Part shown: positions 7,335 through 16,088 of the stretch, piece after piece
Position numbering within the stretch: the first letter of the stretch is position 1
Layout: each line of letters opens with the position of its first letter
From: Betaproteobacteria bacterium
GTDB lineage: Bacteria; Pseudomonadota; Gammaproteobacteria; Burkholderiales; SG8-41
Reading direction: 5' to 3'
NCBI GenBank assembly: GCA_025363575.1
Contig: JANYDM010000060.1
Location: 1-40,875, forward strand
Length of the DNA stretch: 40,875 nt
Made by a program: the position numbers and the translations under genes
Notes under the pieces: generated by a model
The model's database searches: none
Told to the model about the DNA's origin: nothing
Seen by the model: the letters and a program-made list of their open reading frames with translations, nothing else

Positions 7335-7464
7335 AATTGGTCTGCCAGTACATGCTCCGCACTCGCGCGCCCGCTCCCGCGGCAGCGAACCTGCAAGTCC
7401 TGCCCTGACGGCTTTGCGTGTCACCCGCTTGCCGAGACGGGTTCAACCAGGAGGCTCGAGTAAC

Positions 7465-8946
7465 GTGGAATACGATGTCATCGTAGTAGGCAAAGGCAAT
7501 GCCGCGCTGTGCGCGGCCCTCTCGGCGCAGGAAAACGGCGCCAAAGTTCTGGTCCTCGAAGCGGCGTCCGAAGACGAGCATGGCGGCAACAGCCGCTTCG
7601 CCGGCGGCGTCATGCGCTTCGCGTACACCGGCGTCGAAGACCTGCGGCGCGTCACCGACATCTCCGACGAAGAGGCGGCCAACAGCGACTTCGGCAGCAA
7701 TACGCGCGAGCACTTTCTCGACGTGCTGTTCGAATTGACCCAATACCGCACCGATCCGGATCTGTCCGAGCTGCTCGTCGAAAGCGGCCTCGACACCATG
7801 GCCTGGCTGCGCAGCAAGGGCGCGAAGTTCATCCTCAACCATGGCCGGCAGTCGGGCATGGTCAACGGCAAGCGCGTTTATTTCGGCAACATGCCGATCG
7901 AAGTCAACGGTGGCGGCGCCGGCCTCGTCGATTATCTCGACGCTTCGGTGAAGAAGCTCGGCATCGAGATCTTCTACGACACGCGCGTGTCTTCGCTGAT
8001 ATTCGACGGCCAGCGCGTGTCGGGCGTGCGCGCCCAGCAAAAAGACAAGGCGGTCGAGCTCAAGGCGAAGTCGGTGGTGCTCGCCTGCGGCGGCTTCGAG
8101 GCGAACCCGGAGATGCGCGCGCGCTATCTCGGGCCCGGCTGGGACTTATGCAAGGTGCGCGGCTCGCGCTTCAACCAGGGCGACGGCCTCAACATGGCGC
8201 TCGATATCGGCGCCGCGCCTTATGGCAACTGGTCAGGCTGTCATGCGACGGGCTGGGACCGCAACGCGCCGGAATTCGGCGACGTCAGCATCGGCGACCA
8301 GTTCCAGAAGCACAGCTACATCTTCGGCCTGCTGATCAACGCTGAAGGCAAGCGCTTCGTCGATGAGGGCTACGACTTCCATTCTTTTACCTACGCCAAG
8401 TACGGCGGCGAGGTGCTCAAGCAGCCGAGCCAGTTCGCGTGGCAGGTATTCGACTCCAAAGTCAGCAAGCTGCTGCGCTCGGAGTACCGCATCAAGTTCA
8501 TGACCAAGGTGTCGGCGAATACTCTGGAAGAGCTGGCAACCAAGCTCGAAGGCGTCAACCCCGAAGGCTTCCTGAAGACCGTGCGCGAATACAACGCCGC
8601 GGTGAAAAAGGACGTGCCCTTCGATCATACGATCAAAGACGGCAAAGGCACGGCCGGCATAGAGCCGCCGAAATCGAACTGGGCGCAGGCGCTGGACGCG
8701 CCGCCCTACGACGCGTATTCGACCACCTGCGGCATCACCTTCACATTCGGTGGCCTGCGCATCAACAAGGACTCCGGCCAGGTCCTCAACGTGCACCTCC
8801 ATCCGATCCCCGGCCTCTATTGCGCGGGCGAGATGGTCGGCGGCCTCTTCTACTTCAACTATGCGAGCGGCACCGGCCTCGTGTCGGGCGCGGTGTTCGG
8901 GCGCCTCGCCGGCAAGGGCGCGGCGCTGGCAGCGAAGCAAAGCTAA
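7465..8946 (+). CDS. FAD-dependent dehydrogenase, tricarballylate dehydrogenase (TcuA)-like
   Basis: A 493-residue flavoprotein of the fumarate reductase/succinate dehydrogenase flavoprotein superfamily. The dinucleotide-binding motif is GKGNAA (9-14) after VEYDVIVV, followed by LVLEAA and HGGNSRFAGG, the FAD-contact region. The C-terminal FAD motif reads IPGLYCAGEMVGGLFYFNYASG. Overall layout and length match TcuA-type proteins, which oxidise tricarballylate to cis-aconitate; other members act on 3-ketosteroids or fumarate, so the substrate is uncertain. The start is GTG 7465 with AGGAGG at 7449-7454, 10 nt away. It heads a forward run of catabolic genes and is divergent from a Bug receptor, which fits import and oxidation of an organic acid. 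No TcuB-like electron-transfer partner is visible. Confidence 0.82.
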   Translation: MEYDVIVVGKGNAALCAALSAQENGAKVLVLEAASEDEHGGNSRFAGGVMRFAYTGVEDLRRVTDISDEEAANSDFGSNTREHFLDVLFELTQYRTDPDLSELLVESGLDTMAWLRSKGAKFILNHGRQSGMVNGKRVYFGNMPIEVNGGGAGLVDYLDASVKKLGIEIFYDTRVSSLIFDGQRVSGVRAQQKDKAVELKAKSVVLACGGFEANPEMRARYLGPGWDLCKVRGSRFNQGDGLNMALDIGAAPYGNWSGCHATGWDRNAPEFGDVSIGDQFQKHSYIFGLLINAEGKRFVDEGYDFHSFTYAKYGGEVLKQPSQFAWQVFDSKVSKLLRSEYRIKFMTKVSANTLEELATKLEGVNPEGFLKTVREYNAAVKKDVPFDHTIKDGKGTAGIEPPKSNWAQALDAPPYDAYSTTCGITFTFGGLRINKDSGQVLNVHLHPIPGLYCAGEMVGGLFYFNYASGTGLVSGAVFGRLAGKGAALAAKQS

Positions 8947-8965
8947 AACCAAAGTACGCAGCGCA

Positions 8966-11101
8966 ATGGACGCGCCGTTGCCCGCGCCCGACCTCGCGAC
9001 GTTCTTTAATCCGCCGTCGATCGCGTTCGTCGGCGCGACTGAAGACCTCTCCAAATTCGGCGGGCGCGTCATGCGCTCGGTGCTCGACTTCGGCTATCGC
9101 GGCCGCGTGTTTCCGGTCAATCCAAAGTATTCGAGTCTGCTGGGTCTGACTTGCTATCCGGATATTGGCGCGCTGCCGGAAGCGCCCGCGCATGTCGGCA
9201 TCGTACTCGCCGCCAATCGCGTGCTCGATACGCTGAAGCAATGCGCCGACAAAGGCGCGCGCTTCGTCACCGTGTTCACATCCAACTTCGGCGAAACCGG
9301 CGAAACCGCCGGCCGCGCGCTGCAAGACGAGATCGTCGCATTCTGCCGGGCCAACCGCATGCGGTTGCTCGGCCCCAACTGCAACGGCTTCATCAATTTC
9401 GTCGATTCGTTCGCGTTTGCATCGACCGCGGCAATTAAGGGCCCGCGCAAGGCGGCGGGCGATGTCGGTCTCGTCTGCCACAGCGGCGGCCTCGGCCAGA
9501 TGAACATCATGTGGCGCGCGCAGGAAGCCGGCCTCGGCATCACTTATGAAGTGAGCTGCGGCAACGAGTCAGACCTCGACGCGATGGACTTCATGCGCTT
9601 CATGATCGATGACGAGCGCACGCGCGCGATCATGGTCGCCATCGAGACGATCCGTGACGGTCGCAAGTTCGAAGCCGTCGCGAAGCGCGCCGCCGAGCGC
9701 GAAAAACCCATCGTGATGCTGAAGTTCGGACGCACCGAAGCAGGCCAGCGCGCTGCGGCATCGCACACCGGTGCAATTACGGGCGCCGACGAAGTGCACG
9801 ACGCGGCGTTCCGCCAGTACGGCGTACTGCGCGTCACAGACTGCAACGAACTCTATGAAGTCGCCAAGCTGCTGCGCCGGCGCAAATGGCCGCGCGGCAA
9901 TCGCGCCGCGGCGCTGTCGGGTTCCGGCGGACACTCGGTGCTGATGGCTGACCTCGGCGCCAGTGTCGGCATCGACTGGGTCGCTTATCAGGACAAGACT
10001 GTCCAAGACCTCGGCAAGCTGATACCCATTTTCGCGGGCGTATCCAATCCGACTGACCTCACGTCGGCGCTGACCGGATCGAAGCAACTGTTCGAAGACG
10101 CGCTGGCCATCGTGGCGCGCGACGACAATGTCGATGTTCTCGTGCCGGTGCTTGTCGCACCGACACTGCCGGCGATAGAAAATGTCGTGAAGCTCGCGCA
10201 AACATTGGACAAGCCAGTGGCCGTGCTGTGGACCGGCTACTGTCCGAGCGACCCGTCTGTCACGGCCGCAACGCTCGTCGCACGCGGACTGCCCGTCTAT
10301 CGTGATGCTCTCACCTGCCTGAAAGCCGTGCGTGCGGCGATGACTTACGGCGAATTCCTGCGTACGCGCAAAACCGCGCAATCTGCAGCAAGGCCGTCGG
10401 ACATCGATGCCGATCGCGTGCGTGCGCTGCTGGCCGCCGGCACCGGTGCGTTGACCGAGCGCGCGTCGAAAGAAGTGCTCGCGGCGTACGGCCTGCGCGT
10501 GACGCGCGAACAACTGGCGACATCGGCGGATGAAGCAGCGGCCATCGCACGCGAAGTCGGCGCGGCGGTTGCCCTCAAGATCGAGTCGCCGGATATACCG
10601 CACAAGACCGAAGCCGGCGCCATCCGGCTCGGCGTCGCGGGCGATGCCGCAATCAAGCGCGCTTACGACGAAGTCAGCCGGGCGGCGCGGCAATTCAACG
10701 CTGCGGCGCGCATCAACGGCGTGCTGGTGCAGGAGATGGCCCCGCCGGGCGTGGAAGTCATGCTCGGCATCGCCTCCGACCCCACATTCGGTCCTGTTAT
10801 CGTGGCGGCATTGGGCGGCATCTACGTCGAAGTGCTGCGCGACGTCGCTTACCGCATCGCGCCGCTCGCACTGGCGGATGCGCACGCCATGCTGCGCGAG
10901 TTGCGCGCCTGGCCGCTGCTGGAAGGCGTGCGCGGCGCGGCCGCGCGCGACGTCGACGCACTGTGCGACACTATCGTGCGCCTGTCGTGGCTCGCTCATG
11001 ATCACAGCGGCGTACTGGCCGAAGTCGATCTCAACCCGCTGGCCGTGCTCGAGCGCGGCGCGGGCGTTCGCGTCGTCGACGCGCTCATCATTCGAAAATG
11101 A
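8966..11101 (+). CDS. NDP-forming acyl-CoA synthetase (acetate-CoA ligase family, fused alpha-beta)
   Basis: A 711-residue ADP/NDP-forming acyl-CoA synthetase that activates a carboxylic acid to its CoA thioester through a phosphohistidine. The order is CoA-binding Rossmann domain (PPSIAFVGATEDLSKFGGRV, 16-35), succinyl-CoA-ligase-like domains with HSGGLGQ and the phosphohistidine loop AAASHTGAITG (His267), then a C-terminal ATP-grasp domain (IPHKTEAGAIRLGV and the metal-site motif EVDLNPL). It is closely similar along its length to the protein at 30496-32670. The gene starts 19 bp after the FAD enzyme and is followed 13 bp later by a crotonase gene, so it belongs to the same transcription unit. 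The acid substrate cannot be read from sequence. Confidence 0.92.
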   Translation: MDAPLPAPDLATFFNPPSIAFVGATEDLSKFGGRVMRSVLDFGYRGRVFPVNPKYSSLLGLTCYPDIGALPEAPAHVGIVLAANRVLDTLKQCADKGARFVTVFTSNFGETGETAGRALQDEIVAFCRANRMRLLGPNCNGFINFVDSFAFASTAAIKGPRKAAGDVGLVCHSGGLGQMNIMWRAQEAGLGITYEVSCGNESDLDAMDFMRFMIDDERTRAIMVAIETIRDGRKFEAVAKRAAEREKPIVMLKFGRTEAGQRAAASHTGAITGADEVHDAAFRQYGVLRVTDCNELYEVAKLLRRRKWPRGNRAAALSGSGGHSVLMADLGASVGIDWVAYQDKTVQDLGKLIPIFAGVSNPTDLTSALTGSKQLFEDALAIVARDDNVDVLVPVLVAPTLPAIENVVKLAQTLDKPVAVLWTGYCPSDPSVTAATLVARGLPVYRDALTCLKAVRAAMTYGEFLRTRKTAQSAARPSDIDADRVRALLAAGTGALTERASKEVLAAYGLRVTREQLATSADEAAAIAREVGAAVALKIESPDIPHKTEAGAIRLGVAGDAAIKRAYDEVSRAARQFNAAARINGVLVQEMAPPGVEVMLGIASDPTFGPVIVAALGGIYVEVLRDVAYRIAPLALADAHAMLRELRAWPLLEGVRGAAARDVDALCDTIVRLSWLAHDHSGVLAEVDLNPLAVLERGAGVRVVDALIIRK

Positions 11102-11114
11102 AAGAACCCAAACC

Positions 11115-11831
11115 ATGAACGCAGAAGCCGAACTCCTTGTCACCCATCAGAACAGCGTCATGTGGCTGACGTTCAACCGCCCGCAGAAAGCCAACGCGCT
11201 GTCGTTGCCGGTGTTGACCGAGTTCAACAAGGCGCTTGCCGACGCGTCGCAACGCGGCGACGTGCGCGCCGTCGTCATCACCGGGACGGGAGAAAGGACC
11301 TTTTCCGCCGGCGCAGACCTGTCAAACCCGCCGGGCGATGCGGGCGCGCACCAGGCCAAGCGCCGCGTCGAGTTTTCGGCCGCGCTGATGGCGCTGACAA
11401 GCTTCGGCAAGCCGATCGTTGCCGCCGTCAATGGCGCGGCATGCGGCGCCGGCATGATGATCCCGCTCTTGTGCGATGTGATAGTCGCCGCCGACACGGC
11501 GCGCTTCTCGCTGCCAGAAATCAACAAAGGCCTGCCGGCGCTGCCCGGTGTGGCCATTGTGACGGACCGTTTCGGCAGCGCGCTCGCCGCCGATCTCGTG
11601 CTGAGCGGCCGATGGATGCCCGCCGCCGAAGCGCATGCGCGCGGCGTCGCGCGCGAAGTCGTGCCGCTGGCCCTCCTCCCTGCCGCTGCGCAGAAGCACG
11701 CGGAGGCGCTGGGCGCATTTGACGTCTCCTCGTACGCCGCCAACAAAAGCCTCTTGAACCGCGCGCTCAAAGACAGCCTCGCGGCTGCCATCCAATCTTC
11801 GGCGCAGTTCCACGGCCACGCCAAACACTAA
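11115..11831 (+). CDS. Enoyl-CoA hydratase/isomerase (crotonase) family protein with one catalytic Glu
   Basis: A 238-residue crotonase-fold protein. The oxyanion-hole segments are FSAGADLS (63-70) and NGAACGAGM (106-114), and the second catalytic glutamate is kept in LPEINKG (Glu135). The first glutamate, expected in GGGxE, is Met115 here (GAGMMIPLLCD). Loss of one of the two glutamates argues against a classical hydratase and fits an isomerase, hydrolase or other crotonase reaction. It lies between the acyl-CoA synthetase and a second, canonical crotonase, so it probably acts on the CoA ester made by the former. Confidence 0.88.
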   Translation: MNAEAELLVTHQNSVMWLTFNRPQKANALSLPVLTEFNKALADASQRGDVRAVVITGTGERTFSAGADLSNPPGDAGAHQAKRRVEFSAALMALTSFGKPIVAAVNGAACGAGMMIPLLCDVIVAADTARFSLPEINKGLPALPGVAIVTDRFGSALAADLVLSGRWMPAAEAHARGVAREVVPLALLPAAAQKHAEALGAFDVSSYAANKSLLNRALKDSLAAAIQSSAQFHGHAKH

Positions 11832-11835
11832 GCGC

Positions 11836-12624
11836 ATGGAGGCCTCGACGCAGGCAGTATTGGCGGCGCACGAAGGCGCCATCGCCTGGATCACCCTCAA
11901 CCGGCCGCAAGCCATGAACGCGATCAACGATGAAATACGCACGGGGCTGACTGCAGCTTTGCGCGCTGCGGATGCCGACACGGCTGTACGAGTCATCGTC
12001 ATCCGCGGCGAAGGCGAACGCGCGTTCTGCGCCGGCGCCGACATCAAAGGCTTCACCGAAGCGCCGACGCCCGCGAAATTCCGGCAGGCGCGCCTGCAAG
12101 GCCACTGGATAGATGCTTTCGACGCGACGAAGAAGCCGCTCATCGCTTCCATCCACGGCTATTGTCTCGGCGGCGGTCTCGAAATGGCGCTCGCCTGCGA
12201 CATTCGCATTGCTGCCGACGACGCATCGTTCGCGCTGCCCGAAGTGAGCCGCGGCACCCTGCCCGGCGCCGGCGGCACGCAGCGCCTGTCGCGCATGGTC
12301 GGCCTGGGCCGCGCGCTCGACATGCTGCTGTCCGCGGAACGCATCGATGCCGCAGAGGCGCTGCGCATAGGCTTGATCACGCGCGTGACTTCACGCGCCC
12401 AACTCGCGGCGCAAACGCAAACGCTGGCGGAGCACATCGCAGGCCATGCACCACTCGCAGTCGTATTCGCCAAGGAATCGATGCGCAAAGGCACGGCAGC
12501 CGGTTTCGCCAACGGCATGAAATACGAAGCCGATTTACTGGCGCTGCTGCTGGACACCGAGGACCGCAAGGAAGCGGGCCGCGCGTTCCGCGAGAAGCGC
12601 AAACCGAACTTCAAAGGCAAATGA
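11836..12624 (+). CDS. Enoyl-CoA hydratase, crotonase family, both catalytic glutamates present
   Basis: A 262-residue protein with all crotonase landmarks: FCAGADIKGF (64-73), GYCLGGGLEMALACD with Glu116, and LPEVSRGTLPGAGGTQRL with Glu136. These two residues are the pair that adds water across the enoyl-CoA double bond in rat mitochondrial hydratase. Length is normal. It starts 4 nt after the upstream crotonase gene and its stop overlaps the next start (ATGA at 12621-12624), so it is in the middle of a tightly packed operon. Likely a hydratase in the degradation of the acid activated by the upstream ligase. Confidence 0.92.
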   Translation: MEASTQAVLAAHEGAIAWITLNRPQAMNAINDEIRTGLTAALRAADADTAVRVIVIRGEGERAFCAGADIKGFTEAPTPAKFRQARLQGHWIDAFDATKKPLIASIHGYCLGGGLEMALACDIRIAADDASFALPEVSRGTLPGAGGTQRLSRMVGLGRALDMLLSAERIDAAEALRIGLITRVTSRAQLAAQTQTLAEHIAGHAPLAVVFAKESMRKGTAAGFANGMKYEADLLALLLDTEDRKEAGRAFREKRKPNFKGK

Positions 12625-13583
12625 TCCGCGCCGCCCTGCTCGCCTTAGCCGTCGCCGCGGCTGCGTGGCCGGCAACATACGCCGAGGCATATCCGGACAA
12701 ACCGGTACGCTTGATCGTGCCGTTTTCCGCGGGCGGCCCGGCCGATCTGCTCGGCCGCCTGATCGCGGAAAAACTGACGCGCAGCCTCGGCCAGACCGTC
12801 GTCGTCATCAACAAAGACGGGGCCGGCACCATCCTCGGCGTGGACATGGCGGCGAAGTCGACACCCGACGGCTATACGCTGCTGCTCGGCAACGTCGCGA
12901 TGGTCATCAACACGAGCGCGGGCAAGCGTCTGCCTTACGACATGCAACGAGATCTCGTGCCTGTTTCGCTGGCATTTACGCAGCCGCTGATACTCGTTAT
13001 CAATCCGTCGCTGCCGCTAGCGAACCTCAAAGAGTTCATCGCCTATGCAAAAGCCAATCCCGGCAAGCTCAAGTACGGATCATCGGGCATCGGCACTTCC
13101 ATCCATCTGACTTCGGAGCTCTTCCGCAATGCGGCCGGCATAGAGCTCACGCATATTCCCTACAAGGGTGCCGCGCCCGCGCTGACGGATTTGCTCGGCG
13201 GCCAGATCGATCTCATGTTTCCCGGCATTACGCCCATCGTCGCGCACGTGAAAAGCGGCAAGCTGCGCGCGCTCGGGCTCACCAGCCGCAAACGCTCGTC
13301 CGCGCTGCCGGACGTGCCCACCATGAACGAGTTGGGCGTCGCGAACTTCGAATCGATTGGCTGGTACGGTGTGCTGGTGCCCGCGGGCACGCCGAAATCC
13401 ATTGTGACGCGCTTGAATCGCGAACTGGTCGCTGCGCTCAATCAGCCCGACCTGAAGGAGCGTCTCGCCGCTCAAGGTGGCGATGCGGTCTCGTCGACGC
13501 CCGAGCAATTCGCAGCATTCATCACCGATGAGCTGAAGAAGTGGACGGGGGTCATTCGCTCCGCCAACATCCAGGTCGAGTAA
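12621..13583 (+). CDS. Bug-family (TctC-type) substrate-binding protein
   Basis: A 320-residue periplasmic receptor. The signal peptide is MIRAALLALAVAAAAWPATY, with AEAYPDKPVRLIVPFSAGGP at the mature start. Family landmarks are KDGAGTILG, STPDGYT and the ligand loop HIPYKGAAPALTDLLGGQID. ATG 12621 overlaps the TGA of the preceding hydratase gene, so translation is coupled and the receptor is co-expressed with the intracellular enzymes. This couples uptake and degradation of one compound (inference). No membrane component is present. Confidence 0.93.
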   Translation: MIRAALLALAVAAAAWPATYAEAYPDKPVRLIVPFSAGGPADLLGRLIAEKLTRSLGQTVVVINKDGAGTILGVDMAAKSTPDGYTLLLGNVAMVINTSAGKRLPYDMQRDLVPVSLAFTQPLILVINPSLPLANLKEFIAYAKANPGKLKYGSSGIGTSIHLTSELFRNAAGIELTHIPYKGAAPALTDLLGGQIDLMFPGITPIVAHVKSGKLRALGLTSRKRSSALPDVPTMNELGVANFESIGWYGVLVPAGTPKSIVTRLNRELVAALNQPDLKERLAAQGGDAVSSTPEQFAAFITDELKKWTGVIRSANIQVE

Positions 13584-13605
13584 AGCCTGCGACCGTAAAA
13601 CGCAT

Positions 13606-13611
13606 TACAAT
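13606..13611 (+). promoter_or_regulatory. Candidate -10 box (TACAAT) before the MmgE/PrpD gene
   Basis: TACAAT sits 44 bp before ATG 13655 in the 71-bp gap after the Bug gene, in a locally less GC-rich stretch. No clear -35 is seen. An internal promoter here would let the second half of the cluster be expressed on its own. Confidence 0.25.
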
Positions 13612-13654
13612 TCACCCCCCGCTTTTCCAACCCAATCCGCAGGAGCTCTTACCG

Positions 13655-15058
13655 ATGTCCGCCCACGAATCCAGCAACGACAACCGTTACACCCGCGGCA
13701 TCGCCGAATTCGTTTCAAATCTGCGCTACGAAGACATCCCCGCCAACGTACTGACGCGCATCAAGCTGCTGATGCTCGATTCGCTCGGCTGCGCACTGTA
13801 CGGCGCGGACCTCGAGTGGACGCGCATCATGCAGAAAACCCTTGGCGAGCTCGACACGACGCAGGCGTGCTCGGTATGGGGCACCAAACAGAAAATTTCC
13901 GCACCGCATGCGGCGCTCATCAACGGCACCCAGGTGCAGGGATTCGAGCTTGACGACGTCCATCGCCAGGGCGTGCTGCACGTCGGTGCGGTCGTGCTGC
14001 CCGCGTTGATCTCGATCGCGGAAATGCGCGGCGGCATGAGCGGCAAGGAATTTCTCGCGTCAGCCGTCGCCGGTTACGAAATCGGCCCGCGCGTCGGCAT
14101 CTGTATGGGCCCCGAGCATATCGCGCAGGGCTGGCATTCGGGTGCAACGCTTGGCGTATTCTCCGCTGCTGCAGGCGCCGCGCGCGGACTCAAGCTCGAT
14201 GTGGACAAGACCGTCCACGCGCTCGGCGTCGCCGGCACGCAGGCCGCGGGCCTGATGGCCGCGCAATATGGCGCAATGGTCAAGCGCATGCACGCGGGCC
14301 GCGCATCGCAAAGCGGGTTGTACGGCGCGCTGTTCGCCGAAGCCGGCTTCACCGGCATCGTCAACGTGCTCGAAAGCGAATACGGCGGATTCTGCACCAC
14401 GTTCTCGCGCTCGACCGACCGCTTCAAGATCGAAGAACTGACCAAGGACTTCGGCAAGGTGTGGCAGACGATGGGCGTCGCGCTCAAATTCTATTCCTGC
14501 GTCGGCAGCAACCACACGACGCTCGATGCGATCCGCCTCATGCAGCAGGAGTGCCCGTTCGGCGCCGACGACGTGAAAAGCATCGTCGTGCACGGCTCGC
14601 AGGTCACGATGGACCATGTCGGCTGGAAGTATGTGCCGCAGGGCCTCACCTCCGCGCAGCTCAACCTGCCCTACTGCGTCGCCACCTGGCTGCTCGACGG
14701 CGATTGCTTCGTCAATCAATTCACCGAAGACAAGGTGGCCGATCCGCTGCGCATGAAGCACGCGGAAAAAGTTTCGGTCAAGCACGACGATGCGATCACC
14801 GCCAAAGGCTCGAAGTTCCGCCACATGGTGCGCGTCGAAGTGACGCTGAATGACGGCAAGAAAATGGAGCGCACCGTCGAAGCCGGCCGCGGCAACGAGA
14901 ACAATTTCGCATCCGAAGCCGAGGTCTGCGAGAAATTCGAGAAACTGGCGGCGAAAGCGCTGCCCAAAGCGCAGATCGAAAAATTGCGCGACGCGATGCT
15001 CAAGCTCGAGACGCTCAAGGACGCGTCGGAGATCGCAAAGCTGCTGGCAAAGGCGTAA
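13655..15058 (+). CDS. MmgE/PrpD family protein (2-methylcitrate dehydratase-like)
   Basis: A 467-residue member of the MmgE/PrpD family, which includes 2-methylcitrate dehydratase, cis-aconitate decarboxylase and iminodisuccinate epimerase. Typical segments are LLMLDSLGCALYGA near residue 45, HAALINGTQVQGFELDDVH, HVGAVVLPALISIAE and FYSCVGSNHTTLDAIRLM in the C-terminal half. AGGAG at 13641-13645 lies 9 nt before ATG 13655. It stands between Bug genes, and the FAD enzyme further upstream would make an aconitate-like product; a dehydratase or isomerase acting on a tricarboxylate would fit. The reaction cannot be fixed from sequence, since the family is functionally mixed. Confidence 0.9.
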   Translation: MSAHESSNDNRYTRGIAEFVSNLRYEDIPANVLTRIKLLMLDSLGCALYGADLEWTRIMQKTLGELDTTQACSVWGTKQKISAPHAALINGTQVQGFELDDVHRQGVLHVGAVVLPALISIAEMRGGMSGKEFLASAVAGYEIGPRVGICMGPEHIAQGWHSGATLGVFSAAAGAARGLKLDVDKTVHALGVAGTQAAGLMAAQYGAMVKRMHAGRASQSGLYGALFAEAGFTGIVNVLESEYGGFCTTFSRSTDRFKIEELTKDFGKVWQTMGVALKFYSCVGSNHTTLDAIRLMQQECPFGADDVKSIVVHGSQVTMDHVGWKYVPQGLTSAQLNLPYCVATWLLDGDCFVNQFTEDKVADPLRMKHAEKVSVKHDDAITAKGSKFRHMVRVEVTLNDGKKMERTVEAGRGNENNFASEAEVCEKFEKLAAKALPKAQIEKLRDAMLKLETLKDASEIAKLLAKA

Positions 15059-15061
15059 CCG

Positions 15062-16036
15062 GTGCGACTTTCGCGCACGCGCCGCATAAGGCTTGCCAGC
15101 GCACTCGCATTGTCTATCGTCGCGGCCACTGCACCCGCCCTCGACTACCCGACGAAGCCGATACGCCTGATCGTGCCCCTCGCTGCCGGGGGCGCCATGG
15201 ATACGGTTGCGCGCGGCATCGCGGTCAAGCTTACCGAGAATCTAAAGCAGACGGTGGTCATCGACAATCGTTCGGGCGCCGCCGGCAGCATAGGCGCGGA
15301 ACTCACCGCGCATGCGGCACCCGACGGCTATACGATACTGATGGCGAGCGCGAGCTACGTGACGCACACGCTCATGTACAAAGCGCCGTACGATCCGGTG
15401 CGCGACTTCGCGCCTATCACGCAGGCCACCTTCCAGCCGTACATCCTCGTCGTCAATCCGGCGGTGCCGGCACGCACGCCGGCCGATTTCATCGCGCTGG
15501 CCCGGGCGAAACCGGGGACGCTGAACTACGGCTCGTCGGGCAGCGGCAGTTTCATCCATCTGTGCGGCGAGCTATTCAGCGCGATGACGAAAACCAGTCT
15601 CGTGCACATTCCGTACAAAGGCATCGCGGCTGCGTACCCCGATCTGATCGCCGGGCAGACTCAGTTCACGTTCGGCAGTTCGATATCGGCGATGCCGCAT
15701 ATCAAGACGGGCCGTCTGCGCCCCATCGCCGTCACCAGCCGCAACCGCGCGAAAAGCCTGCCCGACCTGCCGTCGTTCAACGAGTCCGCGGTGCCGGGCT
15801 TCGAGGTCACGCAATGGTACGGCGTGCTCGCGCCGCGCGGCACGCCGCAGCCCATCATCGACCGCCTGCACCGCGAATTCGCAGCCGTGCTGCAGCATCC
15901 GGATACAATCGCCCGGCTGGCAGCAGATGGTTCGGAGGCTGCGGTCAGCACGCCGGCCCAGTTCGCTGCGCATATCAAGAGCGAACGCGAGAAATGGGCG
16001 CTGGTAATCAAGCAGGCCGGGATACGCGGAGAATAG
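15062..16036 (+). CDS. Bug-family (TctC-type) substrate-binding protein
   Basis: A 324-residue periplasmic receptor whose arginine-rich N-terminus (VRLSRTRRIRL) is followed by a Sec-type hydrophobic stretch (ASALALSIVAATAPA). The mature protein begins LDYPTKPIRLIVPLAAGG; other landmarks are IDNRSGAAG, AAPDGYT and the loop HIPYKGIAAAYPDLIAGQTQ. The start is GTG 15062, three bases after the PrpD stop, with no separate ribosome binding site, so translational coupling is likely. It is the second of three Bug receptors in this forward cluster. Confidence 0.92.
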   Translation: MRLSRTRRIRLASALALSIVAATAPALDYPTKPIRLIVPLAAGGAMDTVARGIAVKLTENLKQTVVIDNRSGAAGSIGAELTAHAAPDGYTILMASASYVTHTLMYKAPYDPVRDFAPITQATFQPYILVVNPAVPARTPADFIALARAKPGTLNYGSSGSGSFIHLCGELFSAMTKTSLVHIPYKGIAAAYPDLIAGQTQFTFGSSISAMPHIKTGRLRPIAVTSRNRAKSLPDLPSFNESAVPGFEVTQWYGVLAPRGTPQPIIDRLHREFAAVLQHPDTIARLAADGSEAAVSTPAQFAAHIKSEREKWALVIKQAGIRGE

Positions 16037-16088
16037 AAACGGTGCGCCGAATTCGCGCACCAGGCCACAGCACACGCGGGGAGGTGGT

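Larger units (their letters stand above)
7144..7464. other. Divergent control region between the Bug gene and the FAD-dehydrogenase gene
   Basis: These 321 bp hold no convincing gene. They contain a minus-strand promoter candidate near 7213-7241, an AT-rich GATAAAATT element at 7286-7294 that could be a plus-strand -10, and a hairpin with a T run at 7301-7334. No regulator gene is next to it. Confidence 0.5.

Noticed and set aside
9569..11143. A 524-codon open frame on the minus strand, opposite the acyl-CoA synthetase gene
   Set aside because: Long antisense frames are expected opposite GC-rich genes. The translation is rich in Arg, His, Ala and Asp with no domain, and the plus-strand protein is a full-length known family.
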